From contig NZ_CP053021.1 of assembly GCF_013001025.1 (NCBI RefSeq), forward strand, positions 62,001-126,000: 64,000 nucleotides of DNA, written 5' to 3'. Below, in pieces: positions 34,580 to 43,146 of the stretch. Position 1 is the first letter of the stretch, and every line of letters begins with the position of its first letter. The DNA comes from Sphingobium yanoikuyae (lineage in GTDB: Bacteria > Pseudomonadota > Alphaproteobacteria > Sphingomonadales > Sphingomonadaceae). The translations under genes and the position numbers were made by a program. The notes under the pieces are model-generated. The model searched no databases. It saw only the letters and a program-made list of their open reading frames with translations, and was not told the DNA's origin.

Positions 34580-35379
34580 CCATCAGAACAATCCTCGTCG
34601 ACGACGAAAGCCTGGCTATCCAAGGCCTTAAGCTCCGTCTGCAAGCGCATGAGGATGTCGAAATCATCGAGACCTGCACCAATGGCCGCGAAGCCATCCG
34701 TGCCATCAAGACGCATAAACCCGACCTTGTGTTCCTCGATATCCAGATGCCCGGCTTCGACGGCTTCTCCGTCGTCCAGGGGATGATGGAGGTCGAACCA
34801 CCGTTGTTCATCTTCGTTACCGCCTATAGCGACCATGCGATCCGCGCCTTCGAGGCACAGGCGGTCGATTATCTGATGAAGCCGGTGGACGAAGGCCGCC
34901 TGGCCGATGCGCTCGACCGGGTGCGGCTGCGCCTGTCCGAGAAGAAGCAGGTTCAGGAAGCCGAAAAGCTGCGTGAGGTGCTGGCCGAAGTGGCGCCCGA
35001 CGCGATGCACGACTTTGCCAATGGCGACGAGGATGCGCCGGCGTCGAACCGCTTCGAAAAGCTGATCAACATCAAGGATCGCGGGCAGATTTTCCGCGTC
35101 GACGTGGATTCGATCGAGCGGATCGACGCGGCGGGCGACTATATGTGCATCTATACCGCCGACAACTCGCTGATCCTGCGCGAGACGATGAAGGATCTGG
35201 AAAAGCGGCTCGACCCGCGCAATTTCCAGCGCGTCCATCGCTCGACCATCGTCAACCTGAGCCAGGTGCGTCAGGTGAAGCCCCATACCAACGGCGAATG
35301 CTTCCTGGTGCTGGAATCCGGCGCCCAGGTGAAGGTCAGCCGTTCCTACCGCGACGTCGTCGCGCGTTTCGTCCACTGA
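34576..35379 (+). CDS. LytTR family response regulator
   Basis: 267 residues. The receiver domain has acidic D9-D10-E11, phospho-acceptor D55 (LVFLDIQMPG) and the switch KPVDEGRL region. After a linker (residues 115-155) comes a LytTR DNA-binding domain (GDYMCIYTADNSLILRETMKDLEKRLDP, FQRVHRSTIVNLSQV, SRSYRDVV). It pairs with the LytS-like kinase upstream. Target genes are not apparent in the window. Confidence 0.94.
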   Translation: MTIRTILVDDESLAIQGLKLRLQAHEDVEIIETCTNGREAIRAIKTHKPDLVFLDIQMPGFDGFSVVQGMMEVEPPLFIFVTAYSDHAIRAFEAQAVDYLMKPVDEGRLADALDRVRLRLSEKKQVQEAEKLREVLAEVAPDAMHDFANGDEDAPASNRFEKLINIKDRGQIFRVDVDSIERIDAAGDYMCIYTADNSLILRETMKDLEKRLDPRNFQRVHRSTIVNLSQVRQVKPHTNGECFLVLESGAQVKVSRSYRDVVARFVH

Positions 35380-35451
35380 CGAAACGGCGCCGGCCGCCCG
35401 TGCAGGGGCGGCCGGCCGTTTGGTGCGGGATGCCTGAACCGATCCCGGAGT

Positions 35452-35585
35452 CTGTTTGGAAAAATCGCGAAAGAGCGATTTTTCGGTACGGTACCAGCCC
35501 GCTCCCCCGCCCAACCACCCGACAGGATGACAGTGGATCGGGTGGTTGGGCGGGGGAGCGGGCTGGTACCACCATTTCTCAAATG
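35452..35585 (+). repeat. 134-nt palindromic element, copy B
   Basis: Reverse-oriented copy of the element at 13425-13558. It begins CTGTTTGG, has a side hairpin AAATCGC-GAAAGA-GCGATTT, then long arms GGTACCAGCCCGCTCCCCC... and ...GGGGGAGCGGGCTGGTACC around a GACAGGATGACAGTGGATC loop. It lies between the convergent LytTR and SDR genes. Confidence 0.88.
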
Positions 35586-35594
35586 CTATCTTCC

Positions 35595-36326
35595 TCAATC
35601 CATCGTCCGCACTGGACGGACGATCAATTCATTCACATCGACATCGTCGGGCTGTTCCACCGCATAGGCGATGGCGCGGGCGATCGCGTCGGGCGTCAGG
35701 GCGATGGCGCGGAAATCCTCCATCGCGGCGGCGGCGCCCGCTTCGGTGATGGTACTGGCCAGTTCGGATTCGACCACGCCGGGCGACACAATGGTGACGC
35801 GGATATCGTCATGCTCCATCCGCAGCCCGTCGGAAATGGCGCGCACCGCATATTTGGTCGCCGAATAGACGCCGCAGGTCGGCCAGACGCGATAGCCGCC
35901 GATCGACGCGATATTGACGAAATGGCCGCTGCCCTGGGCCTTGAAGCGGGGCAGGGCGGCGGCGATGCCGTGCAGCACGCCGCGGATGTTGACGTCGATC
36001 ATCCGGTCCCATTCCTCGACCTTCAAGCTGTCGAAGCGCGACAGCGGCATCAGCCCGGCATTGCTGACCAGCACGTCGATGCGGCCAAATTCGGCCTGCG
36101 TCGCGGCAATGAACGCCTCGACATCGGCGCGGTCGGTGACGTCGAGCGCGCGGAAGGCGACCGTGCCGCCGGCAGCGTTCAGTTCGTCGGCAAGCGCGGC
36201 CAGCCGGTCGGTGCGGCGGGCGCCCAGCATCAGCTTCGCGCCGCGCGCCGCCAGCAGCCGCGCCGTGCCCTCGCCAATGCCGCTGCTGGCGCCGGTGATC
36301 GCGATGACCTTGTTCTCGATAGCCAT
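35595..36326 (-). CDS. SDR family oxidoreductase
   Basis: 243 residues from the ATG giving MAIENKVIAITG, with GGAG upstream. A classical short-chain dehydrogenase: cofactor motif TGASSGIG (residues 10-17), NAG at the expected place (LVSNAGLMPL), catalytic S-Y-K as IASIGG, and YSATK. GARRTDRL with an arginine after strand 2 suggests NADPH preference. It is divergent from an AraC-type regulator that probably controls it. Substrate unknown. Confidence 0.93.
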   Translation of the reverse strand: MAIENKVIAITGASSGIGEGTARLLAARGAKLMLGARRTDRLAALADELNAAGGTVAFRALDVTDRADVEAFIAATQAEFGRIDVLVSNAGLMPLSRFDSLKVEEWDRMIDVNIRGVLHGIAAALPRFKAQGSGHFVNIASIGGYRVWPTCGVYSATKYAVRAISDGLRMEHDDIRVTIVSPGVVESELASTITEAGAAAAMEDFRAIALTPDAIARAIAYAVEQPDDVDVNELIVRPVRTMD

Positions 36327-36515
36327 GATTGAAGCTCCATCCTTGGGGCGGATCGACATCCGATCCGATGGAGCAGGAATGCGCCCGATTGCCCCCGGAG
36401 CGGTAGAATGGTCCTGCGCCATGATTGCACGATATTCCGAATGAATGATCGGGCGTGGTGGTTGGCGGGCTTATGGACTATCTAGATTGCCTGAAATTCC
36501 TGGAAGGCGGTGTGG

Positions 36516-37412
36516 GTGAGTCATGAACATCTGGGCGAGAAGATCGCCCGCCATATGGACGCGGACGGCATATGCGACACGCTGATCCCGCGCCTGACGC
36601 TGGTGCGCTGGTCGCAGCCGGGCGAACCGGTGCATATGCTCCAGCGCCCGGCGCTCTGCATCATCGCGCAGGGTGCCAAGCAGGTGATGATGGGCGACGC
36701 GGTCATAGCCTATGGGCCGGCCAGCTATCTGGTCGCTTCGCTCGACCTGCCGATCACCGGCACGGTGACGCAGGCGGATGCGGACAGCCCCTATCTCTGC
36801 TTCTGCCTCTATCTCGACCCGGCGATGCTGTCCGACATCGCGCTGGCTCTGCCGGCTGCTGCTGCGGCGGTGGAGGAGGGGCGGGCGCTCTCGCTCCATC
36901 CGATCACGCCCGAACTGCTGGACGCGGCGAGCCGGCTCACCGGCCTGCTCGGCCAGCCGGACAGTGCCGCCCTGCTGGCGCCATTGGTCGAGCGGGAATT
37001 GCTGCTGCGGTTGATGATGGGACCGAGCGGCGGGTTGCTGCGTGCGATTGCCAGTGGCGACAGCCGCACCGGCCAGATTGCGCGCGCGATCCGCTGGCTC
37101 AAGGCCCATTATCGCGAACCGTTCAGCGGCCCGGTGCTGGCCGATCTTGCCGGCATGAGCCTGTCGAGCTTCCACGATCATTTTCGCCGCGCGACGGCGA
37201 TGACGCCGCTGCAATATCAAAAGCAGCTGCGGCTCCAGCAGGCACGGCAGATGATGCTGGCACAGCGGATCGATGCGGCCGAGGCCGGCTATCAGGTCGG
37301 CTATGACAGCCCGTCCCAGTTCAGCCGCGAATATCGCCGCCTGTTCGGCGCGCCACCGCAGCGCGACGTCGGCCGGTTGCGCGCCATGCCGAACCGGGCG
37401 CTGGCGATCTGA
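36516..37412 (+). CDS. AraC family transcriptional regulator
   Basis: 298 residues from a GTG with GGAAGG eight bases upstream; another GTG six bases earlier is too close to that site. The N-terminal AraC_N cupin-like domain (ALCIIAQGAKQVMMGD, YLVASLDLPITGTVTQAD) is followed by two helix-turn-helix units (GPVLADLAGMSLSSFHDHFRRATAMTP and AEAGYQVGYDSPSQFSREYRRLFGAPP). This regulator-SDR divergent arrangement is common and implies control of the neighbouring SDR gene. Confidence 0.92.
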   Translation: MSHEHLGEKIARHMDADGICDTLIPRLTLVRWSQPGEPVHMLQRPALCIIAQGAKQVMMGDAVIAYGPASYLVASLDLPITGTVTQADADSPYLCFCLYLDPAMLSDIALALPAAAAAVEEGRALSLHPITPELLDAASRLTGLLGQPDSAALLAPLVERELLLRLMMGPSGGLLRAIASGDSRTGQIARAIRWLKAHYREPFSGPVLADLAGMSLSSFHDHFRRATAMTPLQYQKQLRLQQARQMMLAQRIDAAEAGYQVGYDSPSQFSREYRRLFGAPPQRDVGRLRAMPNRALAI

Positions 37413-37430
37413 GGAATCGGGGGATTTCCC

Positions 37431-37847
37431 TTAGCGGAACACCCATTGCCGGTTGAGGCCGAACACCACGGCGGGGGTGAGGAAGATCATCGCCGGGATC
37501 GGCGACCATTCGGGCCAGCGCATATGGGTGACGCACAGATAGACCCACAGGGCGTTGAGCGCATAGCTGATCAGCGAGACGGCGACGAAGCGGAAGCCGC
37601 GCGCGGCATGGCCCGATTGGCTGCCATGGCCGCGGAAGGTGAAGGCATTGTGCAGCACATAGCCGATCGCCACCGCGCACAGATAGCCGATGCCGTTGGC
37701 GACCTGCGGGTGGAGGCCGACTGGTGCCGCCAGCGTCCAATAGATCGCCGCCTGGCAGGCGGTGATGAACAGGCCGCTGATGCCATAGCGCAATATCTGC
37801 CAGAACAGGGCCTGATGGGCCGGCGACAGTCGGTCGATGATTTTCAT
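37431..37847 (-). CDS. GtrA family membrane protein
   Basis: 138 residues, four membrane helices: LRYGISGLFITACQAAIYW, VANGIGYLCAVAIGYVLHNAFTF, FRFVAVSLISYALNALWVYL and the last with FGLNRQWVF, the GtrA hallmark. GtrA proteins flip or carry polyprenyl-phosphate-linked sugars. It is divergent from the GT-C-like protein, and the pairing suggests a lipid-linked sugar step. Confidence 0.9.
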   Translation of the reverse strand: MKIIDRLSPAHQALFWQILRYGISGLFITACQAAIYWTLAAPVGLHPQVANGIGYLCAVAIGYVLHNAFTFRGHGSQSGHAARGFRFVAVSLISYALNALWVYLCVTHMRWPEWSPIPAMIFLTPAVVFGLNRQWVFR

Positions 37848-37891
37848 GGAGCCCCGTTGCGCTTTGGTGTGGAGCGTCTAATCCACCGGCC

Positions 37892-39805
37892 ATGAATTTG
37901 CAAAGCTGGCCTGCTTTTCGCGCCCGCGCGTCCCATTGGTTCGCGATCCTCACCGCCTATGCCGATCGCCACTGGAAGTGGCTGACCTTCCTGATCTGGA
38001 TCGCGATCTTGGTCGGCATGCTGGTCGACCGCTGGCCCGCGATCCACTGGCTGACGCTCAGCGATACGGACGACAATATCCGCTTCGTTCAGGTGAAGGA
38101 CTGGCTGGCCGGGCAGGGCTGGTATGATTTGCGCCAATATCGGCTCGATCCGCCGGGCGGCGCCAATATCCACTGGTCGCGGCTGGTCGACATCCCGCTT
38201 GCCGGGCTGATGCTGTTCTTCCGCGCCTTTGTCGAACAGGATCTGGCCGACCGGCTGGCCTGCGCGATCGCGCCGCTGCTGCCGCTGTTCCTGCTGATGT
38301 TGAGCCTGGGATCGATCGCCCGGCGGCTGGCGGGCGATGCGGTCGGCGCGCGCTGGGCCTGGCTGTTCGCGGTGCTGGCGCCGCTCGCCGCGCAGATGGG
38401 CCTGGGCATGTTCGCGCCGATGCGGATCGATCATCATGGCTGGCAGCTGGCACTGGCGCTGACGATGATGGCGGGGCTTATCGATCGCAACTGGTTGCGC
38501 GGCGGCGTGGTGGCCGGCGTGTCGAGCGCCCTGTCGGTGGCGATCGGCATGGAGATGATCGTCTATCTCGCCGCCGGCGGTGCGCTGGTGGCGCTGCGCT
38601 GGGTGTTCCGCGATGGGCCCGGGCGGCGGATGCTGCCCTATGGCGTCAGCCTCGCGGGGGCGACCTCGCTCTGCTACGTCCTCTTCGCCAGCTACGACAA
38701 TCGCCACATGGTGTGCGATGCCATCTCGCCCATCTGGGTCGCGGTGTTCGGCGCGGCCGGTGCGGGCATGGTGCTGCTCGGCCGCCTGCCGCTGCGGCTC
38801 TGGTGGCAGCGGCTGATCGCCGGCATCATCGTCGGCGGCGCGGTGGGCCTGTTCTTCCTGCTCAATTGGCCGCAATGCCTGACCCCCTATCAGATCTCGC
38901 CTGAGCTGCAGCAGCTCTGGCTCGCCAATATCCGGGAAGCCAAGCCGATCACCGCGCAGGCGCAGAGCCTGGTCGTGCCGCTGATGGCGCTGCCGGCGGT
39001 GGGCCTTCTCGGCCTGCTCTGGGCGCTATGGGAACTGCGGCGCGACAGCGACCGGCTCTGGGCCTTCGCGACGATCGGCCTGATGATGCTTTTCTCGACC
39101 GCCTTGCTCTTCTGGCAGCTGCGTGCGGGGCCGGCGGCGCAGTTGCTGGCGATCCCACCCGCTGCCTGGGCCGGATGGCGGCTGGTGACGGCGATCTTCA
39201 CCGGATCGCGCCGGGTGCGCATCCTGGCCGGGATCGGCGCACTGCTGGTCGGCGCCATTGCCTGTGCCTATCCGCTCTATCCGCAGGTGATCGCGCTGTG
39301 GCAGCAGGCGACCGGCACCAAGCCCAAGCCATGGCGCCCGTCCGCCATTGCCCGCACCGACGCGATCAAGAAGGCCAATGGCCGCTGTCGCACCCTGCCG
39401 GCGCTGGAGGTGCTGGACCAGCTGCCGCCGGCGACCATCTTCACCATGGTCGATCTGGGGCCGCGCATCATCGCCACGACGCATCATAGCGCGGTGGCCG
39501 GCCCCTATCATCGCAATGGCGCGACGATCCTCGACATGCATCATGCCTATGACGGGCCGGCCGACGCCTTCCGTCCGATCGCGGCGAAGCATCATGCGAC
39601 CTATTTGCTGGTCTGTCCCAATTTCCCCGAAGGGACCATCTATCAGTCGCGCAGCCCGCGCGGCTTCTACGCGGACCTGATGCGCGGCACGATTCCGGCC
39701 TGGTTGCAGCCGGTGACGCTCAAGACGGCGATGACGCTGCCCTACACGCTCTACAAGATTGATTATTCAGCGCCGGGCGGCAAAAAAGTCGCGCAGCAGC
39801 GCTGA
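37892..39805 (+). CDS. Multi-spanning GT-C-like membrane protein, putative glycosyltransferase
   Basis: 637 residues with about twelve membrane helices and a soluble C-terminal domain (from about residue 490). The first extracytoplasmic loop carries LSDTDDNIRFVQVKDWLAGQ, with paired aspartates where GT-C enzymes place metal- or donor-binding acids, followed by the DPPGG and HWSRLVD signature. The C-terminal part has FTMVDLGPRII and TTHHSAVAGPYHRN. I recognise the layout as a GT-C-type family of alphaproteobacteria but cannot name donor or acceptor. Its 3' end overlaps the convergent tadA by 39 bases. Confidence 0.65.
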   Translation: MNLQSWPAFRARASHWFAILTAYADRHWKWLTFLIWIAILVGMLVDRWPAIHWLTLSDTDDNIRFVQVKDWLAGQGWYDLRQYRLDPPGGANIHWSRLVDIPLAGLMLFFRAFVEQDLADRLACAIAPLLPLFLLMLSLGSIARRLAGDAVGARWAWLFAVLAPLAAQMGLGMFAPMRIDHHGWQLALALTMMAGLIDRNWLRGGVVAGVSSALSVAIGMEMIVYLAAGGALVALRWVFRDGPGRRMLPYGVSLAGATSLCYVLFASYDNRHMVCDAISPIWVAVFGAAGAGMVLLGRLPLRLWWQRLIAGIIVGGAVGLFFLLNWPQCLTPYQISPELQQLWLANIREAKPITAQAQSLVVPLMALPAVGLLGLLWALWELRRDSDRLWAFATIGLMMLFSTALLFWQLRAGPAAQLLAIPPAAWAGWRLVTAIFTGSRRVRILAGIGALLVGAIACAYPLYPQVIALWQQATGTKPKPWRPSAIARTDAIKKANGRCRTLPALEVLDQLPPATIFTMVDLGPRIIATTHHSAVAGPYHRNGATILDMHHAYDGPADAFRPIAAKHHATYLLVCPNFPEGTIYQSRSPRGFYADLMRGTIPAWLQPVTLKTAMTLPYTLYKIDYSAPGGKKVAQQR

Positions 39806-40225
39806 TCCCTCCGCCTCGGCCAGCCCGCCATAGATTTCCGGGCGGTGCAGGCATTGCGGCTGGGCAAAGAGGCGCGGTCCCTGTTCGACCGCGCCGCCCT
39901 TGGGGTCGGACACCGCATAATAGAGCCGGGCGACGCGCGCGTGGGAAATCGCGCCCGCGCACATTGGGCAGGGCTCCAGCGTCACCCACAGGTCGCAGCC
40001 GGTCAGGCGGAAGTCGCCAATCCGGGCGGCGGCGGCGCGAATCGCCACCATTTCGGCATGGGCAGTGGGGTCGTTGTCGCGGCGGTTGCGATTCTCGCCC
40101 TCGCCGATGATGACGCCATCGCGCGTGACCACGGCGCCGATCGGCACCTCGCCCGCTGCCTCTGCCGAGCGGGCCAGCGCAAAGGCGCGGCGCATGGGTT
40201 CGGGCAAGGGAAAGGGCGAGGTCAT
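39767..40225 (-). CDS. tadA: tRNA-specific adenosine-34 deaminase
   Basis: 152 residues of the cytidine/deoxycytidylate deaminase fold. Zinc and catalytic residues are H56 and E58 (TAHAEMVAIRAA) with C86 and C89 (EPCPMCAGA). TadA converts A34 to inosine in tRNA-Arg(ACG). The family also contains guanine deaminases, but the length and VPIGAVV...HAEM...LEPCPMCAGAI pattern are those of TadA. The last 39 bases are shared with the convergent GT-C-like gene. Confidence 0.93.
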   Translation of the reverse strand: MTSPFPLPEPMRRAFALARSAEAAGEVPIGAVVTRDGVIIGEGENRNRRDNDPTAHAEMVAIRAAAARIGDFRLTGCDLWVTLEPCPMCAGAISHARVARLYYAVSDPKGGAVEQGPRLFAQPQCLHRPEIYGGLAEAEGSALLRDFFAARR

Positions 40226-40251
40226 GACCCCGCCTTAGTCTGAGAGGGAGA

Positions 40252-40359
40252 GCCGCACCAGCCTTCAGCGGAAGGCGCGGGACTCGGCTGAACCCCCACC
40301 CGGCCTCCCATTCCAGGATAGGCTGTTGGGCGGCCGGGTGGGGGTGCGGGCTGGTGCCG
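40252..40359. repeat. Palindromic element related in design to the 134-nt repeat
   Basis: Inner arms CCCCCACCCGGCC (40293-40305) and GGCCGGGTGGGGG (40332-40344) are perfect; outer arms share GCACCAGCC / GGCTGGTGC. The organisation (ACCAGCC tip, C-rich arm, central loop) parallels the elements at 13.4 and 35.5 kb, but the sequence differs. It lies between two minus-strand genes. Confidence 0.7.
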
Positions 40360-40399
40360 TCCATGCGCCAGGAGGCGCATCAAAATGCCGCGAATCGAC

Positions 40400-40621
40400 T
40401 CAGGGCTTCTTCACGTCCACGGTCGGAACCTCGACCGTTTCGTTGCGGCTGCCCACTTCGACCTTGGCGACGCTCGCCTCATATTTGGGCAGGGCGCCCT
40501 GTTTTACGGAGACTTCGGGCAGTCGACCCTCCTGAGTCTTCTGCAGGTCGATGAATCCGGTTGCTATCCCGGCGCCGATGACGATAAGCGCGATCAGCAG
40601 CAATCCGCCGATGAAACGCAT
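40400..40621 (-). CDS. Small membrane-anchored hypothetical protein
   Basis: 73 residues, GAGGAG upstream of the ATG. One N-terminal helix (FIGGLLLIALIVIGAGIATGF) and a short periplasmic tail ending VETVEVPTVDVKKP-like (ETVEVPTVDVKKP). No family recognised; small proteins of this form are common in sphingomonads. It is divergent from rpmB. Confidence 0.7.
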   Translation of the reverse strand: MRFIGGLLLIALIVIGAGIATGFIDLQKTQEGRLPEVSVKQGALPKYEASVAKVEVGSRNETVEVPTVDVKKP

Positions 40622-40774
40622 GGCACTCTCCTCTATTGAACGGGGGGATGAACGCGGGGCCCGGTGAAATGGTTGCGATAGTGCCACGAACCGAGCGGAA
40701 GGTTGACGGCGAGCGGGAATCCCGCTATCGGCGCCGCTTTCCGAACGAACCCGAATTTCAAAGGTTGATTGACT

Positions 40775-41068
40775 ATGTCGCGCATTTGCGAGCTGACCGG
40801 TAAGGGTCGCCAGGTGGGTCACAATGTTTCCCACGCCAACAACAAGACCAAGCGCGTGTTCCTGCCGAACCTGCAGAACGTGTCGCTGATCTCCGAAACG
40901 CTGGAAACCACCGTCAAGCTGCGCGTGTCGACCCATGGTCTGCGCTCGGTCGAGCATAATGGCGGCCTCGACAACTGGCTGGTCAAGACCAGCGATGACA
41001 AGCTGTCGCTGAAGGCCCGTCGCCTGAAGCGCGACATCGTCAAGAAGCAGGCTGCCGCAGCCGCCTGA
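40775..41068 (+). CDS. rpmB: 50S ribosomal protein L28
   Basis: 97 residues beginning [27 protein letters not shown], the conserved L28 start, with [23 protein letters not shown] further on. The longer alphaproteobacterial C-terminus (LKRDIVKKQ) is present. A strong terminator follows 26 bases after the stop. Confidence 0.98.
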   Translation: MSRICELTGKGRQVGHNVSHANNKTKRVFLPNLQNVSLISETLETTVKLRVSTHGLRSVEHNGGLDNWLVKTSDDKLSLKARRLKRDIVKKQAAAAA

Positions 41069-41094
41069 TTCGCTTCGATTCGTTTCGGCATAAG

Positions 41095-41122
41095 AAGCGG
41101 CCTGGCAACAGGCCGCTTTTTT
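41095..41122 (+). terminator. Rho-independent terminator of rpmB
   Basis: A perfect 10-bp stem AAGCGGCCTG-GCAA-CAGGCCGCTT followed by TTTT. It terminates rpmB just before the end of the convergent phytase-like gene. Confidence 0.92.
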
Positions 41123-41171
41123 GCGTTTCTTGATATTCCCTGCGCCGCACCGGCCCGCAGCCCGACCCTGA

Positions 41172-42155
41172 TCAATCCAATCGGAATTTCAGCAGCAACG
41201 TGCGCTGGAAGAATTCGTGATTGTCGTCGGATGCGACCCACAGGATCGTCCGGCCCTGTTCCCGGCTGAGCGCCAGTCCTTCGAAATTGTCGGCCAGCAG
41301 GGGCGGCGCCAGCCGAGCCAGCGTCCGGGCGCGCAGCTCCGTGTTCGGTGCGGGATTCTCAGGCAGATCGATCATCGCGATCGTCGCGGTGAACAGGTCC
41401 TGCAGGGTCAGGCGCCGGTTCAGCACCAGCAGGTGGCGATCGTCCAGCGCGACCATGTCGGTCGGGCGATAGCCCTGCGGCGCGACATAATGGAGGTGGA
41501 TCGGATCGGCCGTGTCATGCTCGGCCGGATCGCCCGACCAGAGCAAGGTGTCATGATGGCCGTCGGCGGTCATGCCCATCTCGCCGATCGCGATGAAGCG
41601 GCCGTCGGGCAGGCGGGTGAAGGATTCGATCGATCCGGTCTTGGGCCAGGCGACGATTTCGGGCCAGGTCCGGCACGCCTCCACCCGCGCGAAGCCGGGG
41701 GAGTAGCGGCAGATCGCCTGCAACAGCTCGAACCCCACCCAATAGCGATCGCTGGCCGGATCATGGGTCATGGATTCCGAATCCCAGGACCACCAGGGCC
41801 GGTCCCTGTCCTGCGCCCGCACCGGCAGTGGCGCGATGAAGGGGCGGCGGCTTGCGCGGCCGGGGCCGACATGGAAGCCCATCAGCACGCCGGCATCGCT
41901 CAGCGCCAATATCTGGCCCGGCCCGTCGACCAACAGCGAGGATATGCTGCCAAAGCCCGGATTGTCGCTGCCAAGCTGCCAGCCGCCCAGATAGGTGAGC
42001 GTGCCGACCCGGCGGCGATCGGGATCGCTGCTGTCGAGCGGCACGGCGCGCGCCCTCACCAGCAAGGTGCCCGGTCGCACGGCGGCGGGCTTGGTGGACG
42101 GCGGGGCAGGCAGCAGCAGGATCGCAAGAGCGAGAACGATCAGGATTCGACGCAT
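41172..42155 (-). CDS. Phytase-like esterase domain protein (PF13449 type), secreted
   Basis: 327 residues. MRRILIVLALAILLLPAP is a signal or anchor sequence. The body is a beta-propeller-like domain with the family segments LTYLGGWQLGSDNPGFGSISSL, WDSESMTHDP, GSIESFTRLPDGRFIAIGE and LADNFEGLALS. This is the 'esterase-like activity of phytase' family; enzymatic activity is not proven for most members. Substrate unknown. It lies convergent to rpmB. Confidence 0.82.
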   Translation of the reverse strand: MRRILIVLALAILLLPAPPSTKPAAVRPGTLLVRARAVPLDSSDPDRRRVGTLTYLGGWQLGSDNPGFGSISSLLVDGPGQILALSDAGVLMGFHVGPGRASRRPFIAPLPVRAQDRDRPWWSWDSESMTHDPASDRYWVGFELLQAICRYSPGFARVEACRTWPEIVAWPKTGSIESFTRLPDGRFIAIGEMGMTADGHHDTLLWSGDPAEHDTADPIHLHYVAPQGYRPTDMVALDDRHLLVLNRRLTLQDLFTATIAMIDLPENPAPNTELRARTLARLAPPLLADNFEGLALSREQGRTILWVASDDNHEFFQRTLLLKFRLD

Positions 42156-42338
42156 CGCGCTCTGCCATAGGGGAAATGTCGGCGGGACGCAGCAGGGGAG
42201 TGGCGAAGCGTTGCCAGCTTAACGGCGGCTGTCACCGCCATTCAGGCTCCACTCAACGCGAATCAGTCATAAGGGCATCAATCCTGGTGATCGGCCCGCC
42301 CGGTTCACTGCGGAAATGGCAATCTGAGGAGCAACGCC

Positions 42339-42770
42339 ATGAAGATGAAGTATCTGATCAATCTGGGTGCTGCGCTCGCCATGGGCGCTGCCTCCCTCGC
42401 CGTCACCGCGACGCCCGCCATGGCGCGCGATGGCTGGGGCCGCGGCTATGAACGCGGCGACTATTACCGGGGTGATCGCGGCTATCGCGGTGACCGTGGC
42501 TATCGCGGTTATCGGGGCGACTATTATCGCGGCGACCGTGGCTATCGCGGCAATTATTATCGCAATGACTATCGCGGCTATCGTGGCGGCTATCGCTGCC
42601 GGGACAATGGCACGGGCGGCACCATCATCGGTGCGATCGCCGGTGGCCTGCTCGGTAACGAGGTTGGTCGGGGCAGCGGCCGCTATGGCCGGGGCGACGG
42701 CACCACGGGCGCCATCATCGGCGCGGGCGTCGGTGCGCTGGCTGGCCGCGCGATCGACCGCAACTGCTGA
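42339..42770 (+). CDS. Glycine-zipper (17 kDa antigen-like) protein with YRGDRG repeats
   Basis: 143 residues. Signal peptide MKMKYLINLGAALAMGAASLAVTATPAMA, then a tyrosine/arginine-rich stretch with repeats of the type GYRGDRGYRG (about residues 38-85), then a 2TM glycine zipper (GGTIIGAIAGGLLGNEVGRGSG and GAIIGAGVGALAGRAID). Glycine-zipper domains insert in the outer membrane. The RGD-like repeats are low-complexity and need not mean integrin binding. A C-terminal cysteine ends the protein. Confidence 0.8.
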   Translation: MKMKYLINLGAALAMGAASLAVTATPAMARDGWGRGYERGDYYRGDRGYRGDRGYRGYRGDYYRGDRGYRGNYYRNDYRGYRGGYRCRDNGTGGTIIGAIAGGLLGNEVGRGSGRYGRGDGTTGAIIGAGVGALAGRAIDRNC

Positions 42771-42794
42771 GCATCACCCCATCCGGTGACGATG

Positions 42795-42827
42795 AAGGGC
42801 CGTCCCCGTGAAGGGGGCGGCCTTCTT
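42795..42827 (+). terminator. Terminator downstream of the glycine-zipper gene
   Basis: Stem AAGGGCCGTCCCC (42795-42807) with GGGGGCGGCCTT (42813-42824), loop GTGAA, followed by CTTGC. It is 25 bases past the stop; the T-tract is short. Confidence 0.6.
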
Positions 42828-42828
42828 G

Positions 42829-43062
42829 CTATCGGGCGGCATTGCCCCCGGCCTGTCGCCGGTCGGCGCGGGCGGCCGCGACGGCGGCGGGGTTGAGCCC
42901 GGCCTCCTGCGGTGATGCTGCACCGGCGCGCGCATCCAACTGCGCCGCGGCGGCATTGAGCGCGCTGGCTTCGGCTGTGCTGACGCCACCGACGCCATCA
43001 TCCTGGCCGGAATTGCAGGCGCCAAGCGCCAGCAGGAGCAGCAGGGTAGGTCGCTTGGTCAA
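42829..43062 (-). CDS. Small hypothetical lipoprotein (TTG start)
   Basis: 77 residues. The start codon is TTG with AAAGGA upstream. LLLLLALGAC is a lipoprotein signal with cysteine near residue 16, followed by an Ala-rich helical tail (STAEASALNAAAAQLDARAG). No family recognised. It sits downstream of the Asn/Ala-rich lipoprotein gene with a terminator between them. Confidence 0.65.
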   Translation of the reverse strand: MTKRPTLLLLLALGACNSGQDDGVGGVSTAEASALNAAAAQLDARAGAASPQEAGLNPAAVAAARADRRQAGGNAAR

Positions 43063-43082
43063 TTGCCGATCCTTTCGCGCAT

Positions 43083-43119
43083 AAGAAAAGGGCCGCTCCC
43101 GTTTCCGGTGCGGCCCTTT
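43083..43119 (-). terminator. Terminator of the Asn/Ala-rich lipoprotein gene
   Basis: On the minus strand AAAGGGCCGC (from 43119) pairs perfectly with GCGGCCCTTT (to 43087), followed by TCTTAT. It lies 28 bases past the stop of the 43147-43365 gene. Confidence 0.8.
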
Positions 43120-43146
43120 CCCAAGAAACTCTTCCCGAAAGGGAAA

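Noticed and set aside
42339..42770. RGD motifs as integrin-binding adhesin signal
   Set aside because: They arise from a low-complexity Tyr/Arg/Gly repeat in an environmental-type bacterium; no other adhesin feature.
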